In this document: piece after piece, positions 1 through 11,531 of the stretch
Layout of the letters: each line of letters opens with the position of its first letter
Numbering within the stretch: the first letter of the stretch is position 1
Assembly (NCBI GenBank): GCA_916613615.1
Contig: OU744731.1
Location: forward strand, 60,479,880-60,543,879
Direction: 5' to 3'
DNA length: 64,000 nt
Source: Steromphala cineraria
Taxonomy: Eukaryota; Mollusca; Gastropoda; Trochida; Trochidae
Translations under genes and position numbers: made by a program
The notes under the pieces: generated by a model
The model's database searches: none
Seen by the model: only the letters and a program-made list of their open reading frames with translations
What the model was told of the DNA's origin: nothing

Positions 1-2574
1 CAGGTTTCACAGTAGAATTTTTTAAATTCTTTTGGCTGGACCTTCATACTTACTTGATACGATCATTAAACATGTCTTATAGAACAGGAGAATTATCTAT
101 TAGCATGAAACAAGGTTTAATAACATGTATTCCAAAACAAAATAAATCAAAACAGTATCTAAAAAATTGGAGACCTATATCCCTACTAAATGTATCATAT
201 AAGATAGCATCAGGTACAATCGCTAATCGAATAAAGAAAGTACTTCCTAAAATCATAAATGAGGATCAACGAGGTTTTATGGCGAATAGATATATTGGAG
301 AATGCACAAGGCAAATTTATGATATAATAGAATGGACAGAATGTATGGAAATTCCGGGGTTGCTTTTACTAATTGACTTTGAAAAAGCTTTTGATTCGGT
401 AGACTGGGCTTTTATACAAAATGTTCTTGACTTTTTCAACTTTGGCCCAGCAGTAAAATCCTGGATTTGCACATTTTATAAAAGTATCAATTCAAGTGTT
501 CTTGTAAATGGTTTTGCATCGGATTTCTTCGAAATTACACGGGGCTGTAGGCAAGGAGATCCGCTTTCGCCATATTTGTTTATACTATGTGCCGAAATTC
601 TGAGTATTATGATACGCAATAACAAGAAGATAAAAGGAATTAATATTGGGGATACCGAATATCTGATAACACAATTTGCCGACGATACTTCTCTGACATT
701 AGATGGGTCTGAAACAAGCCTCCAAGCGACACTACAGACATTATCACATTATGCTTCTTTCTCGGGTCTCAACATAAATACAAGTAAAACACAGGTTATA
801 TGGATAGGTTCCTTGAAAAACTCCAAACGTATACTTTGCAAAGACTACAAACTAGATTGGACACAAACAGAATTTACCATTCTTGGCTTAGTATTCACAC
901 ACAATTTGGCAGAAATGGTCGAGAGAAATTATAAAGATAAACTAAAAAAGATAAAGGTTATCATGAACCAATGGCTCGGGAGAGATCTTACCCCACTAGG
1001 CCGGACGACAGTTTTAAAAAGTTTGATACTACCTAAATTAAACCACATATTTACCATACTTCCAAATCCTAACGAAAGTGTAATAAAAGATCTTGAAAAA
1101 CTTTGTTTTAATTTTATTTGGAAAGGAAAACCAGATAAAATCAAACGAAAAATAATAACTAAAAACTACAATGAAGGAGGGTTCAGAGTTCCAGATATAA
1201 GAAATACAATACTCTCGCAAAAAATAAGCTGGGTGAAAAGACTATTCAACTCAGATGTAAATTCGAAATTAAGAAAACTTTTTAATATAAACGTATCACC
1301 AGCACACAGCGATTTCTACCAATATAGTGCAACAACCATAACTGAGAATGTCTGTACGCCAAGAACAAACGATTTTTGGAAAGACGTCTTAAACGCATGG
1401 GGTTATTTTATCACACAAATAGGGAAAACGGTAAAAACTCAATTGGATATCCTTTCCCAGCCAATTTGGAACAATGACAATATAATAATTAACAAAAAAA
1501 CAATATATTATAAAAAAATGTCAGCATCGGGAATCTTGTTTATAAATGATATTATTAATGAGGATGGAAAATTCCTAAAATACACAGAATTAATTCATAC
1601 ATACAAATGTAAAACAAACTTTCTTGAATATGCTGGTATTATTAATGCTGTCAAAACATACTTAGCCAAATCCAATATTAAAATAGATAAAAAGGCAGTT
1701 TTACCACTATTCCCATACTTAATTGAAAATATTGCCACACAAAAGAAAGGTTGCCGAATATTTTACGATATATAACAAGATTCAGAGAATTCTTTGACCT
1801 TGTACAAATATAAACAAAAGTGGGAACATGATTTAGATCACTCAATCAATGAAAGCGAATGGAATCAAATAAACAAAATTCCTTTCACGTCTAACCTAAA
1901 CTCAAAAACAAAATGGTTCCAATACTCGATACTACATAGAATTATCCCGACAAATGACCTCCTACACAAGATGAAAATAACAGATGAAAACAAATGCAGC
2001 TTTTGTGAGAAAGACAAAGAGACAATAAGTCACCTTTTTTTCGAATGTCCTTTTGTTCAAAAAATTTGGAATAAACTAAAGGTCTGGATAGAGACAACTA
2101 CGCAAACAAACTTAAATTTTTCAAAAAGGAATATTTGCCTTGGATATCCTGAACATAGAAACAAAGTACTGAATATGATAATAATAACCGTAAAATACAC
2201 CATATTTAAAACAAAGCAAATTGGACTCAAGCCAAATTTTCTTAACATTAAAAAAGACTTAGAGAAAACATATAATATTGACAAATACAACTCATACTCA
2301 AACTGTAACTACTCAAAATTTATGAAATTTTGGTCAATCTGTCACTTACTATTTAAAGATTAGTTGAGACTTCATGTGTCAAAAATAAAATGTTTATTTT
2401 TCCTCTACCATTGAATATCTTTATGCCTTGTGATGACATTACTCTGCCAAAATGTGTATATCCTTGCTTCTTGCCATGTTATAATTCATCTTCCTGTGTT
2501 GTATATCATTCCTTGTATCTTTTTTATATCATATATATTACACCAGCCCTTGTAATGCCAATGTACCACAAAAA

Positions 2575-2611
<37 letters not shown>
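1..2611 (+). mobile_element. L1/Tx1-like LINE, 3' part, ending in poly-A
   Basis: Non-LTR retrotransposon cut by the left window edge. The reading frame is already open at base 3 and enters in the reverse-transcriptase domain. It is followed by a CCHC-type C-terminal region, a 3' UTR of about 220 bases (2364-2582) and a 29-base poly-A run (2583-2611). The poly-A tail and the C-terminal zinc knuckle fit the L1/Tx1 group. The protein closely resembles the minus-strand copy at 4820-10380, so both belong to one family. The target-site duplication cannot be checked because the 5' end lies outside the window. Confidence 0.93.
3..2363 (+). pseudogene. LINE ORF2 protein (reverse transcriptase), partial, one in-frame stop
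   Basis: Polyprotein that copies element RNA into DNA at the target site. The endonuclease part lies off the window. Visible in order: the N-terminal RT block (KNWRPISLLN, about 160-195), palm motif with the first aspartate (LLLLIDFEKAFDSVDW, about 360-405), GCRQGDPLSPYLF (about 545-585), the catalytic QFADDTSL (about 670-700), thumb/connection with KSLILPKLNHIF, and a C-terminal zinc knuckle CSFC-x8-H-x4-C (about 1995-2050). A TAA at 1773-1775 interrupts the frame; the same frame continues after it to a stop at 2361-2363, so this is a nonsense change, not a frameshift. All RT catalytic residues are intact upstream of it, which suggests a recent insertion. Confidence 0.9.
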
Positions 2612-2613
<2 letters not shown>

Positions 2614-2770
2614 ACAGCGCTTTGCTCGCCGATTTAAAGCGCGGCATTCGCCGTTGGTGTGAACTAGGTATTACAGAAGTATTGCTTAAAAAATGTTCTC
2701 TTGTTTGTAACCTGGCTTTTACATCAGATCTTGTTATATCTTTGAATGTATAGAAAGTTTTATCTCTGAC
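2612..2770. other. Unassigned flank between two LINE tails
   Basis: Starts directly after the poly-A with a GC-richer stretch (2612-2665), then AT-rich sequence. No usable ORF. It may be the degraded upstream part of the LINE tail at 2771-2971, but I cannot align it. Confidence 0.4.
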
Positions 2771-2971
2771 GAGATCTTTGATCTCATTTTATTACTTGCT
2801 AAATTCCATATTTATAAATGTAAACTTAATGCTTCCACTCCAAATATGAAATATTTAAAGAGTATATTGATTGAGAGATACAATATTGAAAAGACAAGAT
2901 ACTTTTGTAAAAGCCAAAACATTAAATTCTATCAAAAATGGATGATGTATCATGATCTTGTAGACCAGTAA
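2771..2971 (+). pseudogene. Second LINE ORF2 C-terminal fragment
   Basis: Read from 2771 the plus strand gives an uninterrupted run of 66 codons ending in TAA at 2969-2971. It starts with EIFDLILLLAKFHIYKCK and ends with the FYQKWMMYHDLVDQ type of sequence, as at the extreme C-terminus of L1/Tx1-like ORF2 proteins. No methionine start and no RT domain, so this is only the tail of a truncated insertion sitting just 3' of the first element. Same orientation as the LINE at 1-2611. Confidence 0.7.
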
Positions 2972-3234
2972 CAATTTGTAGTTTATTCTTTATCTGATGA
3001 ATATCCTTCCTACAGCCTAATAATATTGATAAACATAATAATACTGACCATTTTGGCAAAGGTACAATGAGAGGTGAAAACAGCAACAAATGAAAAACAA
3101 GAGAGGTATTTAACACATACTGAAATACGTCAGTTAAACAAATGGTGGCAGTCAGACGAGACACCAACGAATTTTGTGTAGCTTCAAGAAGAGATGGCAT
3201 TTATTTTCTCGATATTGTAGATATTTATAATTTT

Positions 3235-3960
3235 ATTTTTAGCTCACCTTTAGAAAGTAAATGTGAGCTTATGTCGTGGCGCTTCTTCCGTCGTCCGTCT
3301 GTCTGTCCGTCCGTCAGTCCGTAAACTTTCACGAAAAGAATACTCCTCCTAAATGAATCCAGATATCATTCTGAAATTGTAGTATGTTATACCCATGGTG
3401 ATTCCTCACAGTAAGGTAGACGTTTTAGTTTTGAGAATCTAAGATGACCGCCATGGCAGCCATATTGAATTTTCAATTTGATTTAATGAAAAAGACTCCT
3501 CTCCCTAAACAATCTAGATATCATTCTGAAATTGTATTATGTTATAACTATGGTGATTCCTCACAGAAAGGTTGACGTTTCAGTTTTGAGAATCCAATAT
3601 GGTCGCCATGGCAGCCATATTGAATTTTCAATTAGATTTCATGAAAAGGACTACCCCTTCTAAACCAATTTAGATATCATTCTGAAATTGTGTTATGTTA
3701 TACCTATGGTGATTCCGCACAGAAAGGTAGACGTTTCAGTTTTGAGAATCCAATATGGCCGCCATGGCGGCCATATTGAATTTTCCATTAGATTTCATGA
3801 AAAAGACTATATCTCCTAAACCAATCTAGATATCATTTTAAAATTGTAGTATGTTATACCTATAGTGATTCCGCACAGAGAGGTAGACGTTTCAGTTTAA
3901 ATAATCCAAGATTGCCGCGATAGCAGCCATATTAACTTTTCAGCTGCAGATGACACATCA
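3235..3960 (+). repeat. CGTCCGTC-headed interspersed repeat with about 155-bp tandem units
   Basis: Begins TTTTTAGCTCACCTTTAG and a short inverted GTGAGCTTATG, followed by a CGTCCGTCTGTC microsatellite (about 3290-3322). Then come about four tandem units of roughly 155 bp, each with AGATATCATTCTGAAATTG and GGCAGCCATATTGAATTTT. Same architecture as the repeats at 12764-14221 and 46790-47775, although the tandem unit is a different sequence. Non-coding. Confidence 0.75.
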
Positions 3961-4820
3961 TTATTATTAAATTTTAAGCATTCATCAAGTGATCACTCGC
4001 ACTATATAAATTCTCTAATTTGAACTTACTAATCATAATATTATCTTGAATATGGAATATTTAAGATTGTCATGCAAGTTGTTCTATATTTTGAAGTGTT
4101 TCTTAAATAAATTAAGATGAAAGACAAACATAATTAATTAATTTGTTTAAAATCTTTATGGCAACTAGCTGCAAAAACCCAATCACATTAAACATCATGT
4201 TAAATTTTAATCAATGGTATCTCCCTTATATTCCTTTAAATACCACACATAAGGGGTCAACCAGAGTTCAGATACTCATGTTGAGTCCACTATGCTTTTC
4301 TAATACACATCCCAATACAGGCTGCTAGCATCACAGTGTCAGCTGCTAGTCTGTTGCATAAGCAACCTGACCCAATTGATATGGTAGAGCATTATGCTAT
4401 ATGGCCATGTGTATGCAATAAGAGTTATGGAAATTAGACTTGTATTCTCATGACAGTGATATGTTCTTTCTAAAAATAACAACTTACACAAAACTTGTCA
4501 ACAATAAGCTTTGTGTTTAGCAATCTACATGATAAGTTGATGTGGAAAGAGTTATTGTGCATCAGGTTCCAGTTCCTGTGTTTTACTCATATTTGTACCA
4601 TTTTTTTGTCTAACAGAAGTTCTTCTTGACACAAAATCAATTTAGGACATAAGCTAACTATGTTTTGTGAAATTATATATATTTTTTACAACAATGCATG
4701 TTCTCTCCCGTCAAGTCTTTAAATACCACACATAAGGGGTTAGCCAGAGTTCAGGTTTACGTGCTCAGCACACTATTCTTCTCCAAATACACAAAGCCAA
4801 ATACACAAATTGCTACACTC
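3961..4820. repeat. Non-genic stretch with a dispersed direct repeat
   Basis: No gene. A block of about 60 bases with the core TAAATACCACACATAAGGGG and CCAGAGTTCAG occurs near 4236-4300 and again near 4720-4785, both followed by a variant of CTCAGYMCACTATKCTT. This is likely a repeat family or an old local duplication about 485 bases apart. Confidence 0.5.
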
Positions 4821-4822
4821 TC

Positions 4823-5863
4823 CTAAAAAACATGATGGCAGCCATAATCAATTTTCATATAAAAGATGGTTACACAATTAAACCATATTACCACATCATT
4901 CATTTTAAGGTGAGCTTCTGTACCCTCGGTACATTTATTTATCCTATCGAATCGAGGTGTATTTGTATATGATCTTATTTTGAAAAGAGTAAATTTGACG
5001 ATCGTTATTAGGAGATTGAGTACATCATTTCTTCTTTCGGGAAACCCAAATATGATTTTTTTTCTTATCTCTATCAAAATTGATATCTGTTTTTGTTTTT
5101 ATCCATGTGAACAATTTATTCCAAATGATTTTAGATTTTGGACAGTCATAATAGAGGTGAAGTAAACTTTCAGATGCAGTGTTACAAAATGAACATAACT
5201 GACTATCAATATAGCCCATCTTAAACAAAAGCTGGTTTGTTGGCAGAATTCTATATGCATTAAAGAATATTGGAACCATCTAAAATCTGAATTTGTATGA
5301 GCTCGAAATACAATTTTTTGATAGGTTTTCCATTCGTTTTCATTTACAATTGTCTCCAGGTCAGATTCCTATTTTTTGTTTATAGCTATGGACGGCAGGA
5401 TCTATAATTGGGCTAAGTATGTCGTAATATATCCTACCACCTTTTTTATTTGTTACTACGTCTTGAAATGAATAGGGAATAAATGGTAGTTCTATTCTGT
5501 TACAAAAAAGAATGTCATATGTCTTACAATATTGTTTAAATTAAGCTTTCATATTCTAAAAAGTTTGTCTTCAAATGAGTTCTTTATTTTTCTTGGAATT
5601 TTGTAAATGTATATTACTCCATCCTCATCTATCAAGTCATTTACAAAAGTAATGCCTATGTCACCACCATTATCATAGTTTTGTTTTGTGATATTTCGTT
5701 TAATCTTATCCGGTTTGTTATACCATACAAACGAAAAACATTGTTTTTCAAGCTCTTCAATTATGTTTTTTGGTGGGTCAGGGAGGGCTGAAAATAAGTG
5801 ATTTATTGTGAGTAAAATTAAGGATTTAAGTACTGCGATCCTACCAAGGGGTGAAAGGTCCAT
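4823..5863 (-). pseudogene. LINE ORF2 C-terminal half, frameshifted
   Basis: Three overlapping minus-strand frames. 5863-5549 carries the post-RT segment (SPLGRIAVLKSLIL and CFSFVWYNKPDKIKR). 5279-5025 carries the C-terminal zinc knuckle (CSFCNTASESLLHLYYDC). 5077-4823 carries the following block (FGFPERRNDVLNLLI). The segment between KIKRN and GITFVNDLIDEDG is shortened, so part of the connection region has been deleted. Homologous to bases about 965-2300 of the plus-strand copy. Confidence 0.8.
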
Positions 5864-5899
5864 ATTTTCATTTGTCTTTTTATTTTTTTTAGTTTATCT

Positions 5900-6335
5900 T
5901 TATAGTTTCTTTGAGAGGATCAACTCACATTATCTGTAAAAGGTGGAAATTAAATTGGTCGCAAACAGATTTTACTGTTCTCGGTATTGTATTTACCATA
6001 AACATAGCTGAAATGGTTGAAAGAAACTATAAAGATAAACTAAAAAAAATTAAAAAGACAGATGATGGTGGTTTAAGAATGCCAGATATTAAACAGACTA
6101 TTGATGCTTAAAAAGTAGCATGGATTAAAAGGATTATTTTAAACTACTCAAAATTAGGAACTCTATTTTCCTTTAACGTTTCTCAATATATACAAGATCC
6201 TAAGATAAAAGCAATAATGATTGGAAATACAGAATATTTAGTCTATCACAGTTTGCAGATGATACGTCTCTTGTGCTAGATGGTACTGAAAAGACACTTC
6301 AAAGTGCACTAAAAATACTTGATGATTATGGTCCT
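5900..6335 (+). pseudogene. Inverted and reordered piece of the same LINE ORF2
   Basis: Plus-strand coding fragments inside a minus-strand element. 5935-6054 encodes the stretch after the catalytic loop (KLNWSQTDFTVLGIVF through KDKLKKIK). It runs directly into a later block (DGGLRMPDIKQTIDA). After that comes the earlier catalytic-loop block (SQFADDTSLVLDG, about 6245-6285). The order is therefore middle, late, early compared with the intact copy at 1-2363, and the strand is flipped relative to its flanks at 5863 and 6335. Confidence 0.82.
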
Positions 6336-7010
6336 AAAGAATAAATGTAAGTAGGACAAGAATACTACTGATAAGATTTCAGCACATATAATGAATATGT
6401 AAGGCGAAAGGGGATCACCTTGTCTACAACCTCTTGTTATATTAGAAAAATTAGAGCCAAATCCATTAACCATTACTGAGGAACTTACGTTGCAATAGAG
6501 TGTTCTAATCCATTTTCTGAAAGATTCACCGAAGTTTAAAAAACCAAAAACTTCCTCAATAAAATTCCAATCCACCGAGTCAAACGCTTTTTCAAAATCT
6601 ATAAGTAACAATATGCCCGGGATTTCCATAGTTTCTGTGTAACCCATTATATCATACACCATTCTTGTGCATTCCCCAATGTATCTATTAGCGAGGACAC
6701 CTTTCTGATCTTCGTTTATAATAGCTGGCAACACCTTTTTTATTCTATTAGCTACTGTTGCCGATCCAATCTTGTACGACACATTTAAAGTGATATTGGT
6801 CTCCAATTTGATAGATATTGCTTTAGTTTGTCTTTTTTAGGTAAGCAAGTAATAAGGCTCTGTTTTTGACTGGTTGATAATTCACCATTTTGATACGCAT
6901 AATTTAGAGATTTTAAAAGAAATTTATGTATATCGTTCAAATGTTTTTTTGTAAAACTCTGTTGTAAAACCAGATGGACCAGGACTTTTCCCATTTTTCA
7001 GCCTTTTAAG
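6309..7010 (-). pseudogene. LINE ORF2 reverse-transcriptase N-terminal half
   Basis: Two minus-strand frames. 6994-6785 carries LKQYLSNWRPISL. 6806-6335 carries NVSYKIGSATVANRIKKVLP, LLLIDFEKAFDSVDW (first catalytic aspartate) and GCRQGDPLSPYIFIICAEIL. A frame change lies at about 6800, and another near 6970 where the GPSGF-type motif reads in a different frame. The domain breaks off at the inversion point just after CAEILS, so the FADD block is not in line. Confidence 0.85.
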
Positions 7011-7431
7011 GGAAGTTAAAATTTCGTCATATGTAAACTCTCCTTCTAAGCTTAATCTTTGGTTTTCGTCAAGTTTAGGTATGTCAGTGTTTTTAAAAAG
7101 GTCATGTAAGTTTACTTTTTTGCTATCTCTTTTTGTGTAAAGCTTTTAATAAAATGTCTTTGTTTCCATAATCAACTCTTTCTTACCTGTTACGATTTCC
7201 TTTTGTTCATTTTCTAGCTTAGTGGTTGCCTTATTTAAGAAGTTTTAATTTTAAGGGAAAGGAAATATTTGCTTGGTTTTTCTCCATGTTCGTACCACTC
7301 AATTTTAGATCTCATTATGATGCCTTCGGTTCTATATTTATGAATTTCTTCTATTTCAGATTTTGCTTCATGGAGCCTTGGCAGTAAATTTTCTTTCCTT
7401 TCGTAATTTTCTGAAAGATCTAGTTCCTTTT

Positions 7432-8431
7432 CTAAATCACTGATATTTTCAAGAAGTTCTTTTTCCCCATTTTTTTTTTCATTTCAGAAGAGTATTTCAC
7501 AGTGTATCCCCTTATCATCAGAAGAATTGTTTCAAATAGCAATTGATCATTAATCGTAAATGATGTTTCTGTAACATTAGAATCATTTTTATATTGTTTA
7601 GGGGTATCTTTGATGATAGTTTTTACTTTGTCAACATATGTCTTATCTCGTAATAAGGCATTATTAAATTTCCAAAACCCTGGGCCCTTTTCTACGTCAT
7701 TTAATTTAAAATTAACCCAATGTAATGAATGGTCTGATCTATAACTTGGATTTATACCTGCGTTTACAATAGAACACTCAAGACTTCTTGATAAAAGGAA
7801 AGAGTCTAATCTAGCCTGTTTTATTGTTTTTTGTTGACGCCATGCGTATCGCTTTTGCAGTGGATTTTTATCTCGCCATGGGTCAATAAGGTTAAATTCT
7901 TCAATATATTCTAACAATACATCCCTTGCCTTAGAATTATTCACATGTTTGTAGTTATAAAGATCTAATTTGATATCTTGTATCTTGTCACCACACAAAA
8001 TATAGTGTTTGGAGTCAAAACGTTTTATGATATCGAATATACTATGGATAAATTCTGGAGTGTCTCGATTGGGACCATAGACCGATATCAATGTAATTGT
8101 TCTTTCTTCAATCTCTATCTTAATCAAAATAAGTTAATGCTAGATAGTTCCCACATTCTTCATATTTAATTTCGTCTATGATTTTAATTTCAAAATTCTT
8201 ATTGAATAAAATTGCTATTCCCCTAGAGTTGCTTCTATAAGAACTGAATTTGCAATACTTTGAGCCCCATTCCTCTTTGATGTTATGTCCCAAATCTGGT
8301 GTAAGATGGGTGTCTTGTAGACAATAAATATGTGAATGTTTACCTTTTAAATATTCAAAAACATCTCTTCTCTTGTTAGAACTGTTTAAACCTTGACAGC
8401 TGTTACAGTATATTTTCACATTGTCTATCAT
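7432..8431 (-). pseudogene. LINE ORF2 endonuclease (APE type), frameshifted
   Basis: Target-nicking endonuclease at the N-terminus of ORF2. 8431-8120 starts with MIDNVKIYCNSCQGLN (the conserved asparagine block) and has CLQDTHL. A frame change near 8120-8127 leads to 8127-7432 with SVYGPN, then GDK where GDFN is expected, then RLDSFLLS and the C-terminal SYRSDHSLHWV (catalytic Asp-His). The loss of the GDFN aspartate and asparagine, plus the frameshift, indicates a dead enzyme. The start at 8431 is the usual position just before the first beta strand. Confidence 0.85.
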
Positions 8432-9442
8432 GTTGCAAATGTGTTAATTCTAGCCAGATATTTCTCAAAAAGAGCATGAATTGATAAATGATGGATAGTA
8501 CCTAATTTTTTACGAAAACAACAAAAAGGACTACACTTGTAGAAACAGAAAAACATTGTTAGCTTCCGAAAAAAAATGATACTGAAGACTCCAACCACCT
8601 ATAGTGAAATGAAACAATCATTGAACTACAACGTTCTGGTAAATGCAGTTCAGTGAGGAACAATTAGTATATATATACATGTACAAATTAAATCATTACT
8701 TACGTTTCCCGCATATCCATACAGAAATTCCTTGTGAAATTCACAACATATCCATGAATTGAATGTCCTCACATATGCAAATAGCCCGAGTTTCCTACTG
8801 GCTGTATATAGCTGAACATGAGCTACTTTTGATATTGACATGTTCGCATTAACAACTGACATGTGTACACTTATTAAAGTCCATGTACAGTTTCACATCT
8901 TATGACATTTATAATTATTCCTCACTGAATGTCCCCGTATGAAGGTGAAACAAAACATTAAAAGAGGAACAGTTTAAATTCCTAAACTGTCTTTCATAAA
9001 AACTAAATGTCCTCTGACAATCGTCTACACACCACGTGTAGTACAGTCTCTGTGAATCACGCACTACACGCTCAGCACGTGCAGCCGTACGCTACCGACT
9101 AATGTTTACATAACATGTGACGTAGAAAATAAAAGTAAACTTTTTTAATGTCAACATTTTAACGTCATTTTTCAAATAGGTTTCTTCCAATACAATAAGT
9201 AAAGGTGGAATTAAGTTTTTATCATTCACTTTTGAAAACCAAAAAAGCTTTATCAGTAACCACTAAAATGTAAAAGTGTCTGAAATAAACATTGGAATAA
9301 AACTATTTGTTTTTATCATGATTATTTTTTTGAAAAGCTATATTATAGTCTATAGATTAAAACCTTTTTCCTGTTAATTATTGAATCTTGTATTTTCGAT
9401 TTCTTAGTTTCTTTTTCACATTTAATTTTCATTTCATCACAT
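8432..9442. other. Inter-ORF region of the minus-strand LINE with an inserted TIR element
   Basis: About 1 kb without coding sequence, longer than I would expect between ORF1 and ORF2 of an L1-like element. It contains an inverted pair (see 8648-8930), and an interval rich in CACGTG-like words near 9030-9100. Part of this length is therefore a later insertion. I see no other gene. Confidence 0.55.
8648..8930. mobile_element. Small MITE-like element with imperfect inverted ends
   Basis: TTCAGTGAGGAACAATTA at 8649-8666 is matched in inverse orientation by TAATTATTCCTCACTGAA at 8912-8929, which has one internal mismatch. The interior shows no coding capacity. It is nested in the inter-ORF region of the LINE. 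The target-site duplication is unclear. Confidence 0.55.
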
Positions 9443-10176
9443 TTATTCGTATTTCGACCATGGTGACTTAGGAATCTTTGGATCCCTTGTCTCTATGAAT
9501 ACATCTGTTCCAAGAACCTTGACCCGGCTCCAGAGTCCAGTCTTGTCCTGTATCTCCCGACTCTGACGTCCCAAGATCGCTCTCTTCTTCTTCATTAGTG
9601 GGGGGAGGTCGGTTTGAACACTGCATCCTGTCCCCTTTAGAAGTTTACTCGCGTTGAACACAGATTCTCTGTCGGGCATGTAGATGAAGGTAGCGATTAT
9701 GCACCGTATTGGAGATTCCTTGGTCTTCTTCTGGTATTCAGAGATGGGGAGTCTGTGGACCACCTTGACATAAATGTTATTAACCCTCTGCTCGCTGAAG
9801 TTCAGCTTATTTATCATGAATGCCCTGAGACAACGTTAAGTATTTCCTTTGGCGTTTCAATCACACCATAAAAAAGTAAATTGCTCTTCCGGTCCTGAAT
9901 ATCTTTAAGAAGAAATTGTTTCTCCAAGAATTGTTTTTCGTTCTTTGTTTGGGCCAGTTCATCTTTAAGTTTTTCAAGTTCTGTATCGTGTGGACAAACA
10001 CGGAGCTCAATGTTTTCAACCTCGGATTTCACGGATGTGATTTCCGATTTTACGGACTCTATAGATGATTGCAAGTCAATCTGCATATTGTCGATTCGGA
10101 GTGTGAGCCTTTGCTCGACAGCAAGCAGAGTTTCCTCCAAAGATTGACTGGACCGTGTATTAGGTTTACTCGCCAT
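9443..10176 (-). pseudogene. LINE ORF1 protein (coiled coil plus L1 RRM/CTD), frameshifted
   Basis: RNA-binding chaperone of the LINE particle. Minus strand from MASKPNTRSSQSLEET (10176): a heptad-rich coiled coil over about residues 10-95 (repeated SVKSEI/SVKSEV), then the RRM start RKSNLLFYGV. A one-base shift near 9825 moves into 9817-9443 with NNIYVKVVHRLP and the C-terminal domain (LKGTGCSVQTDLPP, KKKRAIL, LGTDVFI), ending in the stop at 9443-9445. This resembles Transposase_22-type ORF1 proteins. The first methionine (10194) is equally possible; MASK is chosen because the sequence before it lacks family character. Confidence 0.8.
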
Positions 10177-10527
10177 ATTGTGGGAAAATTTCAAAGACTG
10201 ACAATGATATTTATTATGTCAAATTTTCTTCAAAAACTTACAGTAATATATGCAGAAGACTTGTATTTTCACATGAATGTTATTGAATCACTTTAGTTAA
10301 TACATTTATGCTGGATTAACTTGGATTTCACATCGGTGGTTGGAGCCCGCCACAAACGCGCCTAGTCGTCTCGCATGCGCAACCGGAAGTTAACTGAATC
10401 TTATATTAAAACAATATCATCTGCAAATAAAAGCATTTTTATAGCTTCAATATCTTCATCCACAAATATTCCTCCAGAGGAATCAGCTTCCAAATCAATA
10501 ACCAGCTGATACATGAAAAAGGTAAAC

Positions 10528-10740
10528 AGTAAGGGACTCAGCATACAACCTTGCCGTACTCCGCTGGAGGTAGAACATATGTCACATTTATGCGTATTTC
10601 GACCATGGTGACTTAGGAATCTTTGGATCCCTTGTCTCTTTGAATACATCTGTTCCAAGAACCTTAACCCGGCTCCAGAGTCCAGTAATGGACTGAGCAT
10701 ACAACCTTGCCGTACTCCGCTGGAGGTAGAAAATATGTCT
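10528..10740 (-). other. ORF1-derived patch inserted in the second LINE, flanked by a duplicated RT segment
   Basis: Bases 10574-10684 match 9439-9540, the end of the L1-like ORF1 plus about 10 bases, with only a few mismatches. On either side is a copy of the same RT coding segment: 10528-10573 and 10685-10740, about 46 bases, sharing GACTGAGCATACAACCTTGC-type sequence and coding for STSSGVRQGCMLSPLL twice. The direct duplication frames the foreign patch. The reading frame stays open across it. Confidence 0.85.
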
Positions 10741-11149
10741 GTGATTCTATGTCCTTGTTTTACACAAGCAAAAACATTTCTATACATGTTTTCAATTACG
10801 TTATATATCTTGCCATAAATACCATTCTGCAATAAGATATGTAGTAATTTATTTCATTTCACTGAATCAAATGCTTTTTTGAGGTCTATAAAAATGATGT
10901 TTTTCAAGTATTTTGAGCTAAAGATTGAAGGACGAATATGTTATTAGTAGTTGAATAATCATGTCTGAAACCGGCTTGAGCTTCTGACAATAATTCATTT
11001 AGCTCTAACACAACTCGAAGTCTTTGTTCTAAACTCATGTCCAAAAGAAACGTTTCATACAAATCCCAAAATAGCTCAATCCACTGCAGATTAATAAGAC
11101 TAAAACATAGTAATATCATTTCTTCAGTAGTCAACTTACGTCTATGCAA

Positions 11150-11531
11150 AATGTGGAAACATTATCTTTTCATGTTTGCGAGAAACATGCATTTGAAAAA
11201 ATCATCGATCTGGAATCTCCTTAACTAGGCGAGATAGCAGAGAGAAATTGGACACTTTCGCTTGTTTTAAAACGTTCTAGTGTAGTGACGCGTCAACGAA
11301 TTTATGTCAAATAAAGTGTATTATACCAACAACATTTTTTTCTGACATAAATTCAATACTTTAAGTGAAATGACAAAAGTTCTGTTTATAAAACAATTTG
11401 AAATTTCGATTTATGCACTCCATGTACATTTGAAAAGACACAAAATCAAAAGTATCTTTTCCTGAAGAATGAAAATGTGCATACTTCTTCACAAGACATA
11501 TGCCTGTTAGACACACTTAAATTCGACTCTG
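11150..11531. other. Interruption in the second LINE
   Basis: About 380 bases separating two RT blocks that should be nearly adjacent. AT-rich and without ORF. Probably another insertion, but its ends are not clear to me. Confidence 0.4.

Larger units (their letters stand above)
4820..10380 (-). mobile_element. L1/Tx1-like LINE, near full-length but rearranged
   Basis: Reading the minus strand from right to left: ORF1 (10176-9443), an inter-ORF region of about 1 kb (9442-8432), endonuclease (8431-7432), linker with SKIEWYEHGEKPSKYFLSL (about 7330-7260), reverse transcriptase (7010-6335), then the C-terminal half (5863-4823). A block at about 5900-6335 lies in the opposite orientation and out of order. 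The family matches the LINE at 1-2611, here in inverted orientation. Frameshifts in every domain make it non-autonomous. Confidence 0.85.

Noticed and set aside
2922..3200. 92-codon minus-strand ORF
   Set aside because: Overlaps the LINE tail on the other strand and has no recognisable domain.
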